Shown: positions 15,101-26,976 of the stretch, in pieces
How the letters are laid out: each line of letters begins with the position of its first letter
How positions within the stretch are numbered: the first letter of the stretch is position 1
Source of the DNA: Mansonella perstans
Taxonomy: Eukaryota; Nematoda; Chromadorea; Rhabditida; Onchocercidae
Length of the DNA stretch: 64,000 nucleotides
NCBI GenBank assembly: GCA_037074765.1
Contig: JBAMDO010000580.1
Span: 620,001-684,000 of the forward strand
Direction of reading: 5' to 3'
Made by a program: the position numbers and the translations under genes
Notes under the pieces: generated by a model
Databases searched by the model: none
Told to the model about the DNA's origin: nothing
What the model saw: the letters and a program-made list of their open reading frames with translations, nothing else

Positions 15101-15163
15101 TTTTGAAAATGCTTTTGAGTTCAATTATAAACATCTGTAAGTCGGAAATGTATAGATGAAACA

Positions 15164-17975
15164 ATGCAGAAAGATGAAGAAGTTGTAGCATCAGGTAGTA
15201 CTACAAAGCTGCTATTTCCATCTGGCTCACAAATCAACAAACATTATAATCTAAATCAACTAATAAGCGCCGGTGGCTTTGGACAGGTTCAGAATCTTTC
15301 AACATAAGCAAGATTAAAGATTGCTTTTTCAATGTCAACGCATGAAAATACTTCTATCTAAACAAGACAGGAAAAGTTGTTTAAATTGGAATTTTTCTAA
15401 GTTGATTCAATAATTTGATGGTGAAATCATAAGCTAAAAGAAATATTGAGATAAATTTAAAAAATAATGAATGAATCTGAGAGTCAGACACAGCTCTCAT
15501 TTATCCTGCATCCCTAGTTATCAAGTTACTTCTTTCTAGCACTAACGGTTTATTATGCTTGGTATAGTTTGTAGTTACTGAAAAACATATCTAGCAGTGT
15601 GGCGGCATTCTCTTGCCCCCATTAGCTTTCAAAACCATGGGTTCAGCAAATTGCTTTTTGAATTAAAAGGTAAGAGATAAAATTAGAAAAAAATCCATTC
15701 AGGTATATTCTGGCACAAATATTAATACCGGTGAACTGGTTGCCATAAAAGCTGAGTCGATAGATGCCAAGGTATACGGAAAATTTTTTTGATTTGATAC
15801 TATCTATGTTGATTGCTTAAAATGATGAATACGAAATAACTGGTAATTAAGTCATGATTACCTGAAAATTGACTCCGAAAAAAAAGCAAAACTGTCGCAG
15901 TCGTCTATAAGAGCTGCTCGGCATCGCAATTTGGAAATTCTATAAGAACAGTTCAAAAATCCGTCTGCGAGAAAATTATCCTTTTGATACAGATAGTTTT
16001 GTGATTGGTTGCTATAATAGATTCCATTGCTGCGCGTAGAAGCAAGCTGTTTGGATGTTCTAAATCATACCATAAGACAAATTTACCGGAAACCTCCCAA
16101 GGAGCCAATACCAAATTATTATGGATACGGTGAAACGCATAATGCCAGATATATGGTTCGTTCATAAGATTCTTCAGAATTTGTTGCATCCCAAGCCGTC
16201 TTGATCATATCCTCTATTTAATCAAAAAATGAAGGAAATATCGGTTCATAAAAAAATTACTTCAATGATGCATGTATAAATATTTTTACTTGCCTCTAAC
16301 TGATGCTTCACTGAATGCTATGGATTAAATTTTAGCGATCTATCATGATTTAATCGTCCTTTTTTAAATTGTAATTGTTAAGAGTTTCTCAAGACATGTA
16401 TGATGATATAGACCCATGCAGGGAAAGGATTAGATTTAGATAATGGATTTATGCGGAAAAAATATTCGTGAACTGAAGAAAAGCACAAAAGAAGATTGCT
16501 TTACGATAGTTACTTCGCTTTGGCTTATGAAGAAAATGATTTTGGCACTTAAATTTTTGCATCGCTTAGGATGGATTCATCGGTGATGATAATTTCCTGT
16601 TAAAAACAGATCAGACTAATAGATACAAAGAGTTAAGAATTTGTAAGCGTACGTTAGCATTTTAATCGTTTGCTTAGCCTAATTAAAAGTGATGATAGTT
16701 TCCTGTTAAAAACAGACTAATAGATACAAAGAGTTAAGAATTTGTAGGCGTACATTAGCATTTTAATCGTTTGCTTAGCCTAATTAAAAGTGATGAGGAT
16801 AATCTTCAATCGATGCAATACATATCTTCTTTTGCAGAGATGTGAAGCCTGCTAATTTCTGTATTGGACAGCAAATGCAAGGTAAACAGGAGCTGTATCT
16901 CGTTGATTTTGGAATGGCACGGCATTTTATGGCACGTAATGGTAATGTCAAAACAAGGCGAGAATCGAGTGCATTCCATGGTACCGTCCGTTATGCATCC
17001 CTTACGACGCATCGACATCAGGCAAGCAAAGCAACCACCTTTAAAAATTCCTAAATATCTCACTATAACCTTTATTTTACAGTAAAAATATTCACTATAC
17101 AAAGCAGATGGGGCCTTAACTCATGTCTGAAAGTTGAATCATGATTTAAATAAGAAATTTTTGCACGTTATTTATATCTTATCATCCTAAAATTAACGGT
17201 TTTGATGCAATCTTTAGCATGAATAACCCATAGAGAATATTTTTAAGTAGGAGCATCAAATTCAGTTTTTATCAGGATATGTCACGTTATGACGATCTTT
17301 GGTCCGTTTATTACATCACTGTAGAAAATATGGTTGGACAATTGCCGTGGCGTTATGTAAACGAAAAGACGGAAGTAGAAAAAATGAAGGAAAGTGTAGA
17401 TCTACTTAGACAAAAGTATGGTACGGAACCGAATCCACCAGCATCACTAGTGGTGCTTCGTCATCATCTCTGTCGTGCCAGTTTCTATCATGAACCAGAA
17501 TACCGTCAAATTGTCAACGAAATCGTTAGACCTATTACTTTTTTTTTTTAGTTTACTAATGCCATTTATTCGGAAAAGTATTTGGATCTTAACTTTTGAT
17601 CATTACAACTTTCAGGATTTTGATTTGACTCAGCGAAATTTCAATGAAGACAGTCGTTTAGATTGGCAACCAATTCAGAAGGTTACAATACTTTTACAAT
17701 AACACTAATAATGTGTCAATATAGGATGAAGTAATTGGCATTGCTAATGTTAAACATATTTGAAGATTTGAAATACGTCCATAAACACTGCATTTCAGCC
17801 TTGTCAATGCATTTCTTCCAACGATTTCGAAGCGAAAAATCACCGTGAACTATTAGCAGCATGTAGTCGCAATACTAATCACAATCATCTTTCTGACTTG
17901 AATCACAGCAATGCTAGGCTAACAGAAAATGATGACCGGTCTTACTATTTTATGAAATCAGGCGATAATTTTTAA
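15164..17975 (+). CDS. CK1-family protein kinase, TTBK-like
   Basis: Serine/threonine kinase of the casein-kinase-1/tau-tubulin-kinase branch, a group strongly expanded in nematodes and often germline or sperm expressed there. Seven exons: 15164-15286, 15703-15771, 16021-16155, 16440-16582, 16838-17021, 17276-17524 and 17799-17975, with a short 66-nt exon 17616-17681 before the last (eight in all); phases all agree and give 381 residues. Visible kinase elements are the glycine loop SAGGFGQVY, VAIK with Lys57, a probable alpha-C Glu71, IMDLCGKNI in the hinge, HRDVKPANF (156-164), DFG (180-182), and GTVRYAS and DDLWS in the activation-segment/F-helix region. The catalytic set is complete, so it should be active. 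The intron after 17021 has a GC donor (CAG|GCAAGC). A poly(A) signal AATAAA sits at 17996-18001. Substrate and exact subfamily cannot be told by eye. Confidence 0.88.
16583..16789. repeat. About 105-bp tandem duplication inside a kinase intron
   Basis: Two copies (16583-16688 and 16689-16789) share TTTCCTGTTAAAAACAGA and TTTAATCGTTTGCTTAGCC. The second copy lacks five bases. Each copy, and the sequence after the second, begins with GTGATGA, which is also the 5' splice donor of this intron of the TTBK-like kinase. Confidence 0.9.
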
Positions 17976-18367
17976 TGGCAGTGTATAAAATTAACAATAA
18001 ATGAAAAAAATTAACATTGGTTATCACTTCCTCGCATGACATCCCTCTGATTTATTCTCTAATTTATAACAAATTTTTTATTTATAACAGTTTTTTATTC
18101 ATAACTCTTTTATTTACAAATTTCTACAAATTTATAACAGCTAACAAATTTTTTGCTAATTTAAGTACTGCTGTAAAATACAAGATTTAAACCACTGCTT
18201 TATCAGTAATTTAATTTTATCTTGAGTAAACAGTAAATTTCTAAATACGAAGTCGACACTTGAAGTATCTTAGCGATTCTTCTTGAATCCAAATAAATTG
18301 CAAGAAAAACTTCACAAGCCACTGCCAAAAAGTTCCCACTGCTAAATGATACCATCAAAGAAGCTAC
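17976..18367. other. Convergent intergenic spacer with poly(A) signal
   Basis: 392 bp separate the 3' ends of the TTBK-like kinase (+) and the PDZ gene (-). AATAAA at 17996-18001 suits the kinase. The rest is AT-rich with short TTTATAACA-type direct repeats near 18063-18140. No ORF of note. Confidence 0.7.
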
Positions 18368-21004
18368 TTAAGTCAATAGTACCACAGAAAATGAAGACAG
18401 AGACGGCTGTAAAAGCAATGAAACAGCATGTGCGGCTTGCTCCGTTGCAGGGCGTTCGATGATGCTCGTAAAATGATCCTAAACAAAAAATTGTTATAAT
18501 TTTCAGTGCATTTCATTAGAAAGACCATTTCCTTTTATGTTGCCGATTCCAGTCATCATTTGTTTATACAAAGTGTTCTCACTCTGTTATGATGTGACCA
18601 CAGAATCTGATCTCTTAAATCAGCAGCTCTGATAAACGTATTCCCATCAATATCGATTATTCGATCCCCGACAGTGAAATATTTTCCTGATAATGGACCA
18701 TGATCATAGATGTAGATACTGGAATTGCTCTGTTTGAATGCTAGATGAAGATGCTGCCGTGCAATTCCTTGATCACTTCTCTTCCAGTCCACAATTACGA
18801 ACTGATTTAAGGAAAAATTACTTTTGTTTAGAAAAACTGAGAAATTTTGTGATTTCAAAAGATTTCAATTTCCAATTCAAGGAACTCTATAGAGTCATTA
18901 AACTTCTAGATTCCTCTTCTAACCAAATCGTAATAATATGACAAATAAATTTAAAACGAACAAAATAATTGAAACCATCTTTCCTTTCGAATGCAGTAGC
19001 TCGTTCTTCTTCGATACGAACAGGTAAAGTATAAACATTTGGTAATGCACACCTCTAAATCAAATCAAATTTCATATTACCTACATAATTCAGAATCAAA
19101 AAAAAAGATCAAATGCGAATCCCCAAAATGAAGTACGAAAATCAATATAGAATAAATATGATGAGAAATTTTTCGGGCTCCACCTTAAGTTGATTTTCCA
19201 ATTTTTCGATCACTTGCTGTTGTTTGGTAACTGTTTCTTCCAATTTCTCATTACGATGTTCAATTTCATTAAAAGCACTCTCCTGAAATTTAAATAATGA
19301 CAACAAGTGCCCCACAGGGACAATATTAACCGACAGACTTGAATAAAAATCTAAGATCATTCAACAGACAGCACGCAAACCGATCGCTGGTGGTACCCAT
19401 GTGCCTATTTGATTACGGAGACTTATTATTTTTTCAAACACATATCGGTGAATCAAATTCTTTCAGTTAATACAGAAAAATCTCCAAAGTTTGCTTCAAA
19501 CTATTGCGAGCATCGTGGTAAATTGGTTTTAAAATTACTATAGAAATTATTAGTACCCTTCGACGATTAAGAAGTAACTGGAGCTGAATAGTAATTATTC
19601 CGATTGTTATGATGAACAGCAGTTTCCGCAATATCCATGAACTTTGAGCTTTATTATGTTCCTGAATTTTGATTTTAAAGATATTGAAATTTATAAAAGA
19701 TAAGTGATAAGTAATCAGTAGAAACGAATATTATTTGCCTTCAAGACTCGCAAAGATCTATGTTTTTAAACTATCCTCTTTGAAGTAATGAGAGCATATT
19801 TCTGATATGAAGAAAGTAATTCCCACGTATAAGCAAATGAAATGACCCTCACAATAAGTTATTACCTCTTTATTCTTAATTTCTGAAACGCATGTTGATA
19901 TTGTCGATTTCACTGTTTGTTTTCGTTGCAAGCCATGAGGTAATACTGTACGAATTCAATTTCAGAATATCTAATCTCAAAATTATTATTGGCATTCTAT
20001 TATTTTTGAAAATAGACGGGCTACTCTTTCACAATAAGGAAATATTAACTAATTTTTAAAAAAAACTAATCAATCATAATTGTAATTTCTTTTCAGATAT
20101 TCGAAATTCTCCTATAAAAGTACTTCTCTTCGATGCAGCATTTTAACACTCGTTATGCATATTTAGGACAAAAATAATAAGTTATCGAACTTGGTACACA
20201 TCGTTTCACAACGTGTTTTTTAAACAAATCAAATGGATCAATCGATTTTTCATCACCACTTGCTGAATGTCCACATTTTCGTGCATGACCGCCAATAATC
20301 TAAATTTCAAATCAAATCATTCTTTGAATTAATTAATAACTCATGCTTTCATTTTTCTCCAAACAAAACAGTAGATGCATGCATCAGTTGAAAAAACAAA
20401 GGATTCATATTGTACGTTCCTTCAGGAGCGTATCTGACGCGTGATCACGTCACCAATACAATCCTTCAATATCTGAGCATGTTTGACTAAATATCAGCTT
20501 TGAAATTCAGGTAGTATCACTACTTCTTTCACACAAAATTAAAACCACCAAAAAATTAAAAATTAAAAAACAAAAAAAAAAAGAATAAAAAAAAATTAAA
20601 CTTAAAAATCAAAATTAAAAATTAAAAACCACTGCAACCTAAAGTACCATAAGGTAGGTGCAAATTAAAGTAGAGTAGCATATGTGTGTTTGACATAATT
20701 AAAGCCAAACAGTCACAGTATCACTGTGAACAGATGCAAAAATGAAAAGTTAGGAATGACCAAAACAAATTTTGAATGAATTTTGAGGAAATGAAGAAAC
20801 TCTACTACATTTCAATAAATAATTTCAAATATGGATTCATTTGTTCATCTGTTTGTGAATTCAGATTCAGGACAATTCATGATTGATTGTTTTTTCAAGT
20901 TCTTAAATAATTTTAAGAAAAATTAATTCCTAACATACTTCGAAATCTTCGTTACTCGAAATACTCTTTTCACTGCTATCTTCTTTCTCGAATTCACTCT
21001 TCAT
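18368..21004 (-). CDS. Membrane-anchored coiled-coil protein with C-terminal PDZ domain
   Basis: Exons read right to left: 21004-20939 (possible start), 20299-20200, 19945-19866, 19661-19557, 19282-19184, 19054-18962, 18801-18583 and 18478-18368; phases match. A further in-phase exon, 19459-19370, is possible but has a poor acceptor. The product is about 290 residues, or 320 with that exon. It has an acidic Ser-rich N terminus, one hydrophobic segment (about residues 96-113, LLFIITIGIITIQLQLLL), a 33-residue heptad-like coiled coil rich in Glu/Lys/Gln, and a C-terminal PDZ-like domain with the carboxylate-loop area and KYFTVGDRIIDIDGN, then IIERPAT as in nematode PDZ proteins. With no signal peptide it is probably tail-oriented to the cytosol, but topology is inferred. 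Binding partner unknown. The exon containing the start could instead be internal, since it is open upstream to its acceptor at 21022. Confidence 0.65.
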
Positions 21005-21519
21005 GCTGCCATGTTCAGTTCCTGTGATTTGTTAATTTCAAACAAAACATCGATAATTTCATCAAATATCAATAAATTTTTGGCAAAAATTTCAATGGTC
21101 ATTGTAATGGTCATTAAAATGGTCATTGTATCTAATGGTTCATTCGTCAGTTTCATTATAATTAAGATTATTAAACTAAGTTATTAATGTTGACAGCTGC
21201 AGTAATTTTTCAACATTTTCATAGTTTCTTGTCTGACATTTTTAAATTAATATCTGATATGCTAAAGTTTAAATATAAACATATCCAATAGAAACGTAAT
21301 ACTTTACAAACAAAAAAAAGCAAACAAAATTTACTTTCACTTACAGCATCATCTGTTACATCACCCATTTCCATGGCAACCACCTGCAAATCAACCTGTT
21401 ACCCACTTACCACCAGGTATGTAGAATCTCTCTGCACGTCAGCGGAATTCTCAATCGATCCCTTCCTTCCTTTCTTCTTGTCTGTATTTTCATGATCGTC
21501 TGCACTGCATATCTATATG

Positions 21520-21623
21520 TCTATATGTGTGTGTGTCTGTCTGTATCTGTGTGTCTGTATGTGTGTATGTGTGTGTCCGTATGTGTGTATCCGTATGTGT
21601 GTGTCCGTATGTGTGTGTGTCTT
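21520..21623. repeat. GT-rich microsatellite
   Basis: Imperfect TG/GT repeat with TGTGTGTCCGTA-type higher-order units. It lies 5' of the PDZ gene, next to the 44-bp minisatellite. Confidence 0.9.
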
Positions 21624-21707
21624 CTCCATCAATAATAACAATATTTAGAACTAACAGTAAGCGATTGTGTTTTTCATCAGTGTAATCATTTTCTGACCTT
21701 TACCATA

Positions 21708-22085
21708 ACCTTTTCAAAATTCCTTGACCTGTTACGGAATGCATATTGCAGACCTTTTCAAAATTCCTTGACCTGTTACGGAATGCATATTGCAGACCTT
21801 TTCAAAATTCCTTGACCTGTTACGGAATGCATATTGCAGACCTTTTCAAAATTCCTTGACCTGTTACGGAATGCATATTGCAGACCTTTTCAAAATTCCT
21901 TGACCTGTTACGGAATGCATATTGCAGACCTTTTCAAAATTCCTTGACCTGTTACGGAATACATATTGCAGATCTTTTCAAAATTCCTTGACCTGTTACG
22001 GAATACATATTGCAGACCTTTTCAAAATTCCTTGACCTGTTACGGAATACATATTGCAGACCTTTTTAAAATTCCTTAACCTGTA
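21708..22085. repeat. 44-bp minisatellite, about 9 copies
   Basis: A 44-base unit containing ACCTTTTCAAAATTCCTTG, ACCTGTTACGGAAT and GCATATTGCAG is repeated from 21708 at a strict 44-base spacing. Early copies are almost identical; the last three share a G-to-A change (GCATATT to ACATATT) and the final one decays. The array lies about 0.7 kb 5' of the presumed start of the PDZ gene. Each unit holds TGACCTGTTAC. Confidence 0.97.
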
Positions 22086-23920
22086 GCAGATCCATCTAAT
22101 TCTGAGAAATTATTAATTTTAAACATCGCACAAAAAGATCAATAATTTTATATGTGGTCAACAATTGTCCATCACAAAATTGAATAATTAAAAGTTTGTG
22201 ACGAAAATATGATAAAATTAATGTCCACTGCAATTACAATTAATGCTAATGTTAGAGTTGTTTACTGGTAATACTCTTATCATTGAAATCACTCACATTC
22301 ACATTTTCAAATGACAAATGAAAATTGATAATTGGAATGTTATGGATTAGAAGTATTACTGCTTACAAGATGACCAGGATGAGATGATATTGTCCACTAA
22401 ATATATTGTGACCGATAGCCTATCTATAGTGAATAGTTATTGTTTGATATCATCAATTTTCATCATCCCGTCAATACCATCATTATTTTTTTCAACTTTT
22501 TATTTGTTTGAGCATGACACATAGTGGGAAGTTATCATCATTACTTTATTATTTTTTGTCATTTTGAAATTGTCATTGACAAATAAAAAACACTAAAAGT
22601 TAATTAGTGATTCGGTGAAAAATTAGTGCTCGACCTGTAACGAAAACTAGTTTAGCTCTTTCGGATTATTGATATTGAACCAATAACGAAATATTTAGTG
22701 AAATTTTGATCCGAAATCATCTGTTCCGTTGCATTAAAAGTTTAGCCGTTTGTAATTCTTCGGAGACTCGGAAGAATAATATAGGCTATGGAAATTCTGG
22801 AAGAATTACTTGCTTACATGAGGCTAAAATGAAATTAAATTTTCATCCGGAATACTTACTTTTTCATTCTGTATTATTCAGATTTATGTTTTTTCTTCAA
22901 AAAGCTCTGCTTTGCACAATGATGTCAAATGAGTAATGTGAGGAAAATATGTAAAAAATTCAAAATTAATTGAATTACCAAATCCTATTGGTGCAGACGG
23001 AGTACACTTTGTTGTTCACGAGATTTAGTCATAATACATGTAAAATATCCTCAAAAGGATATCTGTTCATCAAATTCTAAAATGTTGGCAACATGGAAAA
23101 TATTTCAATCATGACGATTTATTCAGGCATTAATTTGAGACATTTAAGTTTTCTTTGCAAATTTTAGATGCATTATAAGACACGTGAAATTATAATTGAG
23201 TTACTTTGCTTTCATTAAGGTACCTGTAATGCGCATAAAAATAGAGGACAAAGAAGAAAGGGATACTAATAAATGAGATCAAACATACAATTTATAATTG
23301 AATAATTTCACTAAGCTAATTATCACGCATATAAATGCTACAAAAAAATATAGTACAAAGAAAAAATTTGAATCAAAAACACAGCTGCAATAAATAAATC
23401 AAAAACAATAAATAGATCAAAAATGCATTTATATCGAGAACGCAGGCAATACAAGTAATGCAAATTGTAAGTGAATAATTTCACTAATTAAACTAATCAT
23501 CACTAATATAAATGCAACGAAAAAACATAGTACAAAGAAAAAATTGGAGTCAAAAAGATACCTGCAATAAATAAATCAAAAACAATAAATAGATCAAAAA
23601 TGCATTTATATCGAGAAAGCAAGCAATACAAGTGATGCAAATTGCTGAAAGGAAATTTTACTATCAATGTTGGCATTTTTCTTTATGTTCAATTTTTATT
23701 AAAATTAGAGATTTTGCGACAGAAAAAGAAAATAAGTAAATAATTCCTTTAAAGTAGAATTTGCAGCAATAATAATAATAAGCCAAATGTAAACATAATA
23801 GAAGAAAAGTATGGAAATCAAGCAATGACGAAAGATCCAAGCAATTACCCAATTAGACGAATACTCTCAACGAAAAGATAAAGTATAAAATAATTTTTCA
23901 CTATGAAACAAATTTATATG
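22086..23920. other. Intergenic spacer with a 173-bp tandem duplication
   Basis: No gene seen. It contains two adjacent copies (about 23300-23472 and 23473-23645) sharing GAATAATTTCACTAA, ATAGTACAAAGAAAAAA and AATCAAAAACAATAAATAG. The small open frames at 22706-22936 (+) and 23664-23852 (-) show no recognisable protein features. Confidence 0.7.
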
Positions 23921-25539
23921 TCAATTTTTCATAACTTCGTATAAAACAACGTTGTTCGGTCGTGAATCGCGCAGATGTTGTACATCATCAGAATGAGGGA
24001 CACTATCGTACGTTCTATTATTTATAGACAATGACCGATCTCTTTCGACTAACATGTCCGAACAAGGAAAAACTTGACCATCGACACAATTAATTAATGT
24101 TTCATTTTTCGAAGTGGATCTGCTTTCTCTCGTCGTATTAGAGGTTAAATGGCCATACCTGCTAAAAAAGAATATTTGTTTAAAACAAACACTGCATTCA
24201 CTTTCAACAAAATTTCCGTAGTTGCGATCATACGATAAAACTGCTAATACATGCAACAGCAGCATGCTGGATACTTGATAACGTCATGGTGGCTTACGTG
24301 TCATCAAGGAACATTCTCACGTATTGGATTTAATGCTATCTAACTTCTTATAGATTATATAAACAGTTATCTTCAAATATTACATCAATAGAATGAAAAG
24401 GATAAACAGACTCAATTTACATGATTTCCCAACTTGTTGACTTAATGATTGGTAATATTGTTGCTTTCTGTTTCGCCAATTTCCGTGATTTCTTTCGTAG
24501 ATTTAAAATGGACTGCACAGCATACAAAATTCCCAAATAGAGTATGATAACGAGTACTATTAAACCAAATGTTTTGATAGGAGGGGATTCTTTTTCATGA
24601 GGCTGAAAATTACTTTAAATGAGAAGCAAAAGAATCCACTCAAAATGATCTCAAAATGAGGAAATTTGTATAAAATGGAATTGAATTTTACAATCAGTAT
24701 TTTACCTTAGCAGTAGCAATTGTAGTTGTTTCAATTTTGGTACACCATGGACAAAATCCGATGTAATTCTGAACCGCTAAGGTAACATTAAAACATTGAC
24801 CCTGTAGTTCAACAATCATCTGACCGAAGTCACTGCCATTTTCTGCACTTTTTACAGGATGTCCTTCCTAAATTCGAAATGAAAATTGGAATATTTGACA
24901 TTGAATGCTTTGTTAAGTAACTTATATTCTAAATAAAGAAGAAAAAAAAACCAAGACATGCCTGTACTTCATACTTGAAAATTTTCGTTGCAGCAGTTTG
25001 ATCACAATTGCGTTGAAATCGATATTTTGGATCAATACCAGTAATTATGATACTCATTTCGATATCTACGAGTGATTCTATCGTCCAATGGCTAATGAAA
25101 GCGCTATTGGACAACTAAATGAAATTTTTTAGAAATATTGTTGCGAGGAGTAATCCGATCATTTAGGAATTACAATACTTTTTCAAACAATAAAAGGTAA
25201 TTTTTTTTTTCAAACAATAAAAAGTTTTAAATATGAAAGTTTTTTTAATTACTTTCAATTACTATCAATCAAAAAAACTCTTCTCACCTGTTCAAGATTT
25301 GGATTTAACTGCCAGCTGAATGAATTTCTCTCTCCGTTTATCGGATTTGTCTTGATAATTTTCAATTCCGGTTTATTGCAAAAGGCAATCATGGAACAAG
25401 ATGATTTCCACTCAATATTTAACAAATTAACAGAAATCCAAAGTTCATTTGGATTTGATTGTTGTTTGGTGGAAATACTTGTTACTATTCCGGCAGTATA
25501 AATCATCAGTAAGGAAATGACAAAAAACAATGATTTCAT
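23921..25539 (-). CDS. Putative type I membrane protein, unknown family
   Basis: Five exons, right to left: 25539-25288, 25114-24962, 24867-24706, 24602-24421 and 24161-23921; phases agree and give 329 residues. The N terminus is a clear signal peptide (about residues 1-22, MKSLFFVISLLMIYTAGIVT). The ectodomain has six cysteines (48, 54, 121, 160, 174, 177; the last two form CPWC) and a sequon at N162-V-T. A single transmembrane helix at about 201-218 (FGLIVLVIILYLGILYAV) is followed by a basic stop-transfer patch and a polar cytosolic tail of about 110 residues. The intron between exons 2 and 3 begins with GC (CAG|GCATGT). I do not recognise the family; the layout suggests a cell-surface or endomembrane receptor-like protein. 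Function is not assigned. Confidence 0.75.
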
Positions 25540-26976
25540 TGCTGGATAAATATCTGAAAAATAATTCCCGCCTTTTTTCGATTTTTAATTTTTACCGAAA
25601 TACAACTTGAATAGTTTTTCTTCTCAACAATATAGCAATAAAATATCTAATATAAGAACAAACTTGAATAAAAATAAAACATTCACTCTTCCAAAAAATG
25701 TTTTAAAATTCAGCAATTCTTCGGATAGAAAGGGACAAGTAGGCAAAGAGTAAGAAAGTATAAATGAACTTTCCATCGAATCGAAAGGATTTTTATAGAA
25801 TTTTTACACGACTCAAGATTATGTTCTCAGAACAGATATCCATCAATTTAACGCTGCCTGTCATTTCTTGTGTCAAAGGTCAAAGAACTTCAAAGGTGAG
25901 ATACCGTGGCGACGCCAATTACTCACTTGCTTAGACAACAAAATCACTACTCATTATTGTGAGAATAACATTCATCTAATCCTACATTCCCAACACTGAT
26001 TTGCATTTGTCTTACTTTATTACAATTTCTCATACAATCTCATGAGAAACTTTGATGAAATGGTACTTAAGCATGAATTTGTGCTGATCACTTCTATCAT
26101 AAATTTTGAAACATCCTTTTACAATAATTGAGTCACTTCTTTTAAGCTTCGAATTGAATTCAAGCTTCAAGCTTCAAGTCGAATAATTTGACTTCATATT
26201 ACGGTGTCCGGTCTTATCTTTATCCCCAGTCCGAGCTAATACACAACTGATATCATTAATTTTGTAAAGTAATGTAATTATTATGTTTCAATAATTTTGT
26301 AAAGTAATGTAATTATTATGTTTCAATAATTTTGTAAAGTAATGTAATTATTATGTTTCAATAATTTTATAATGTAGTTACTATTATGCTATCACTGCTG
26401 GACATGCTAGATGTCATTCTTCAAGTGTCATTGTATAGAAATATTGCCTGCTATATCTTTCATATAAAATCAACAATTTTAATTATGAACTTATTTATTG
26501 GAAGGCAATGAACAATTTTAATACTTTCTTATGCATACAACGAATTTCAAAACATATGTATTCATATTTTGGAAGATTTGTCATCCACTACAGAACTAAA
26601 AATGTTTCCAGAAAAGTGGCGGAAGCTATAAATCAGTGAAGGCAGTTAAATTGGAGGTGAGAAATTCAAAAATAAAGATATAAAGAGCCGCATGCATTAT
26701 CTTCAACAATTTTGATTATACACTAGGCCTTGTTAATTATATATACCTGCTAATTTTACCCATCTAACTGGTAAACTTTATTCAAAATGCAACGAGTATT
26801 TTAATGAGCATTGAAAACTACCCATATAAAGTGACAATGTGAAAGCTAGGGTAGAAAAAAAGAATACATACGTAAAAAAAACAATTAATCGTTTTTCTAA
26901 AAAATGTAGGTTACGTGAAAAATTCCCGAAGTATCAGATCAAGAAAAATATTTCACTTCATTCTTATCCAGTATAC
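25540..26976. other. Intergenic spacer with 35-bp x3 repeat
   Basis: About 1.4 kb between the membrane-protein start and the MPC1 stop. It holds three copies of a 35-base unit (26258-26368) containing TTTTGTAAAGTAATGTAA, and a short AAGCTTCAAGCTTCAAG stretch near 26160. A possible alternative last MPC1 exon follows an acceptor near 26627. Otherwise nothing is supported. Confidence 0.6.
26258..26368. repeat. 35-bp tandem repeat, 3 copies
   Basis: Three perfect or near-perfect adjacent copies start at 26258, 26293 and 26328 and contain AATTATTATGTTTCAATAA. A fourth decayed start follows. Intergenic. Confidence 0.92.

Larger units (their letters stand above)
3362..15163. other. Long region without a supportable gene
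   Basis: About 11.8 kb between the mevalonate kinase start and the TTBK-like kinase. It is AT-rich, with homopolymer A/T runs (a 30-base A run ends near 9166) and many stop codons in all frames. The longest open frames (for example 5483-5674 +, 6995-7207 +, 14246-14668 -) lack recognisable domains and convincing splice partners. It holds a CA microsatellite, two short tandem duplications and a 16-base AT palindrome near 8720. Distal promoter elements, noncoding RNA or a weakly conserved small gene cannot be excluded by eye. Confidence 0.6.

Noticed and set aside
15953..16189. Minus-strand ORF of 78 residues that looked protein-like
   Set aside because: It is the antisense shadow of kinase exon 16021-16155, which supplies the alpha-C helix and hinge in phase.
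21345..21374. Possible first coding exon of the PDZ gene (MEMGDVTDDA, good GTAAGTG donor)
   Set aside because: Its phase (0) does not fit the next exon, whose acceptor at 21022 needs phase 1; it might be a noncoding or separate 5' exon.
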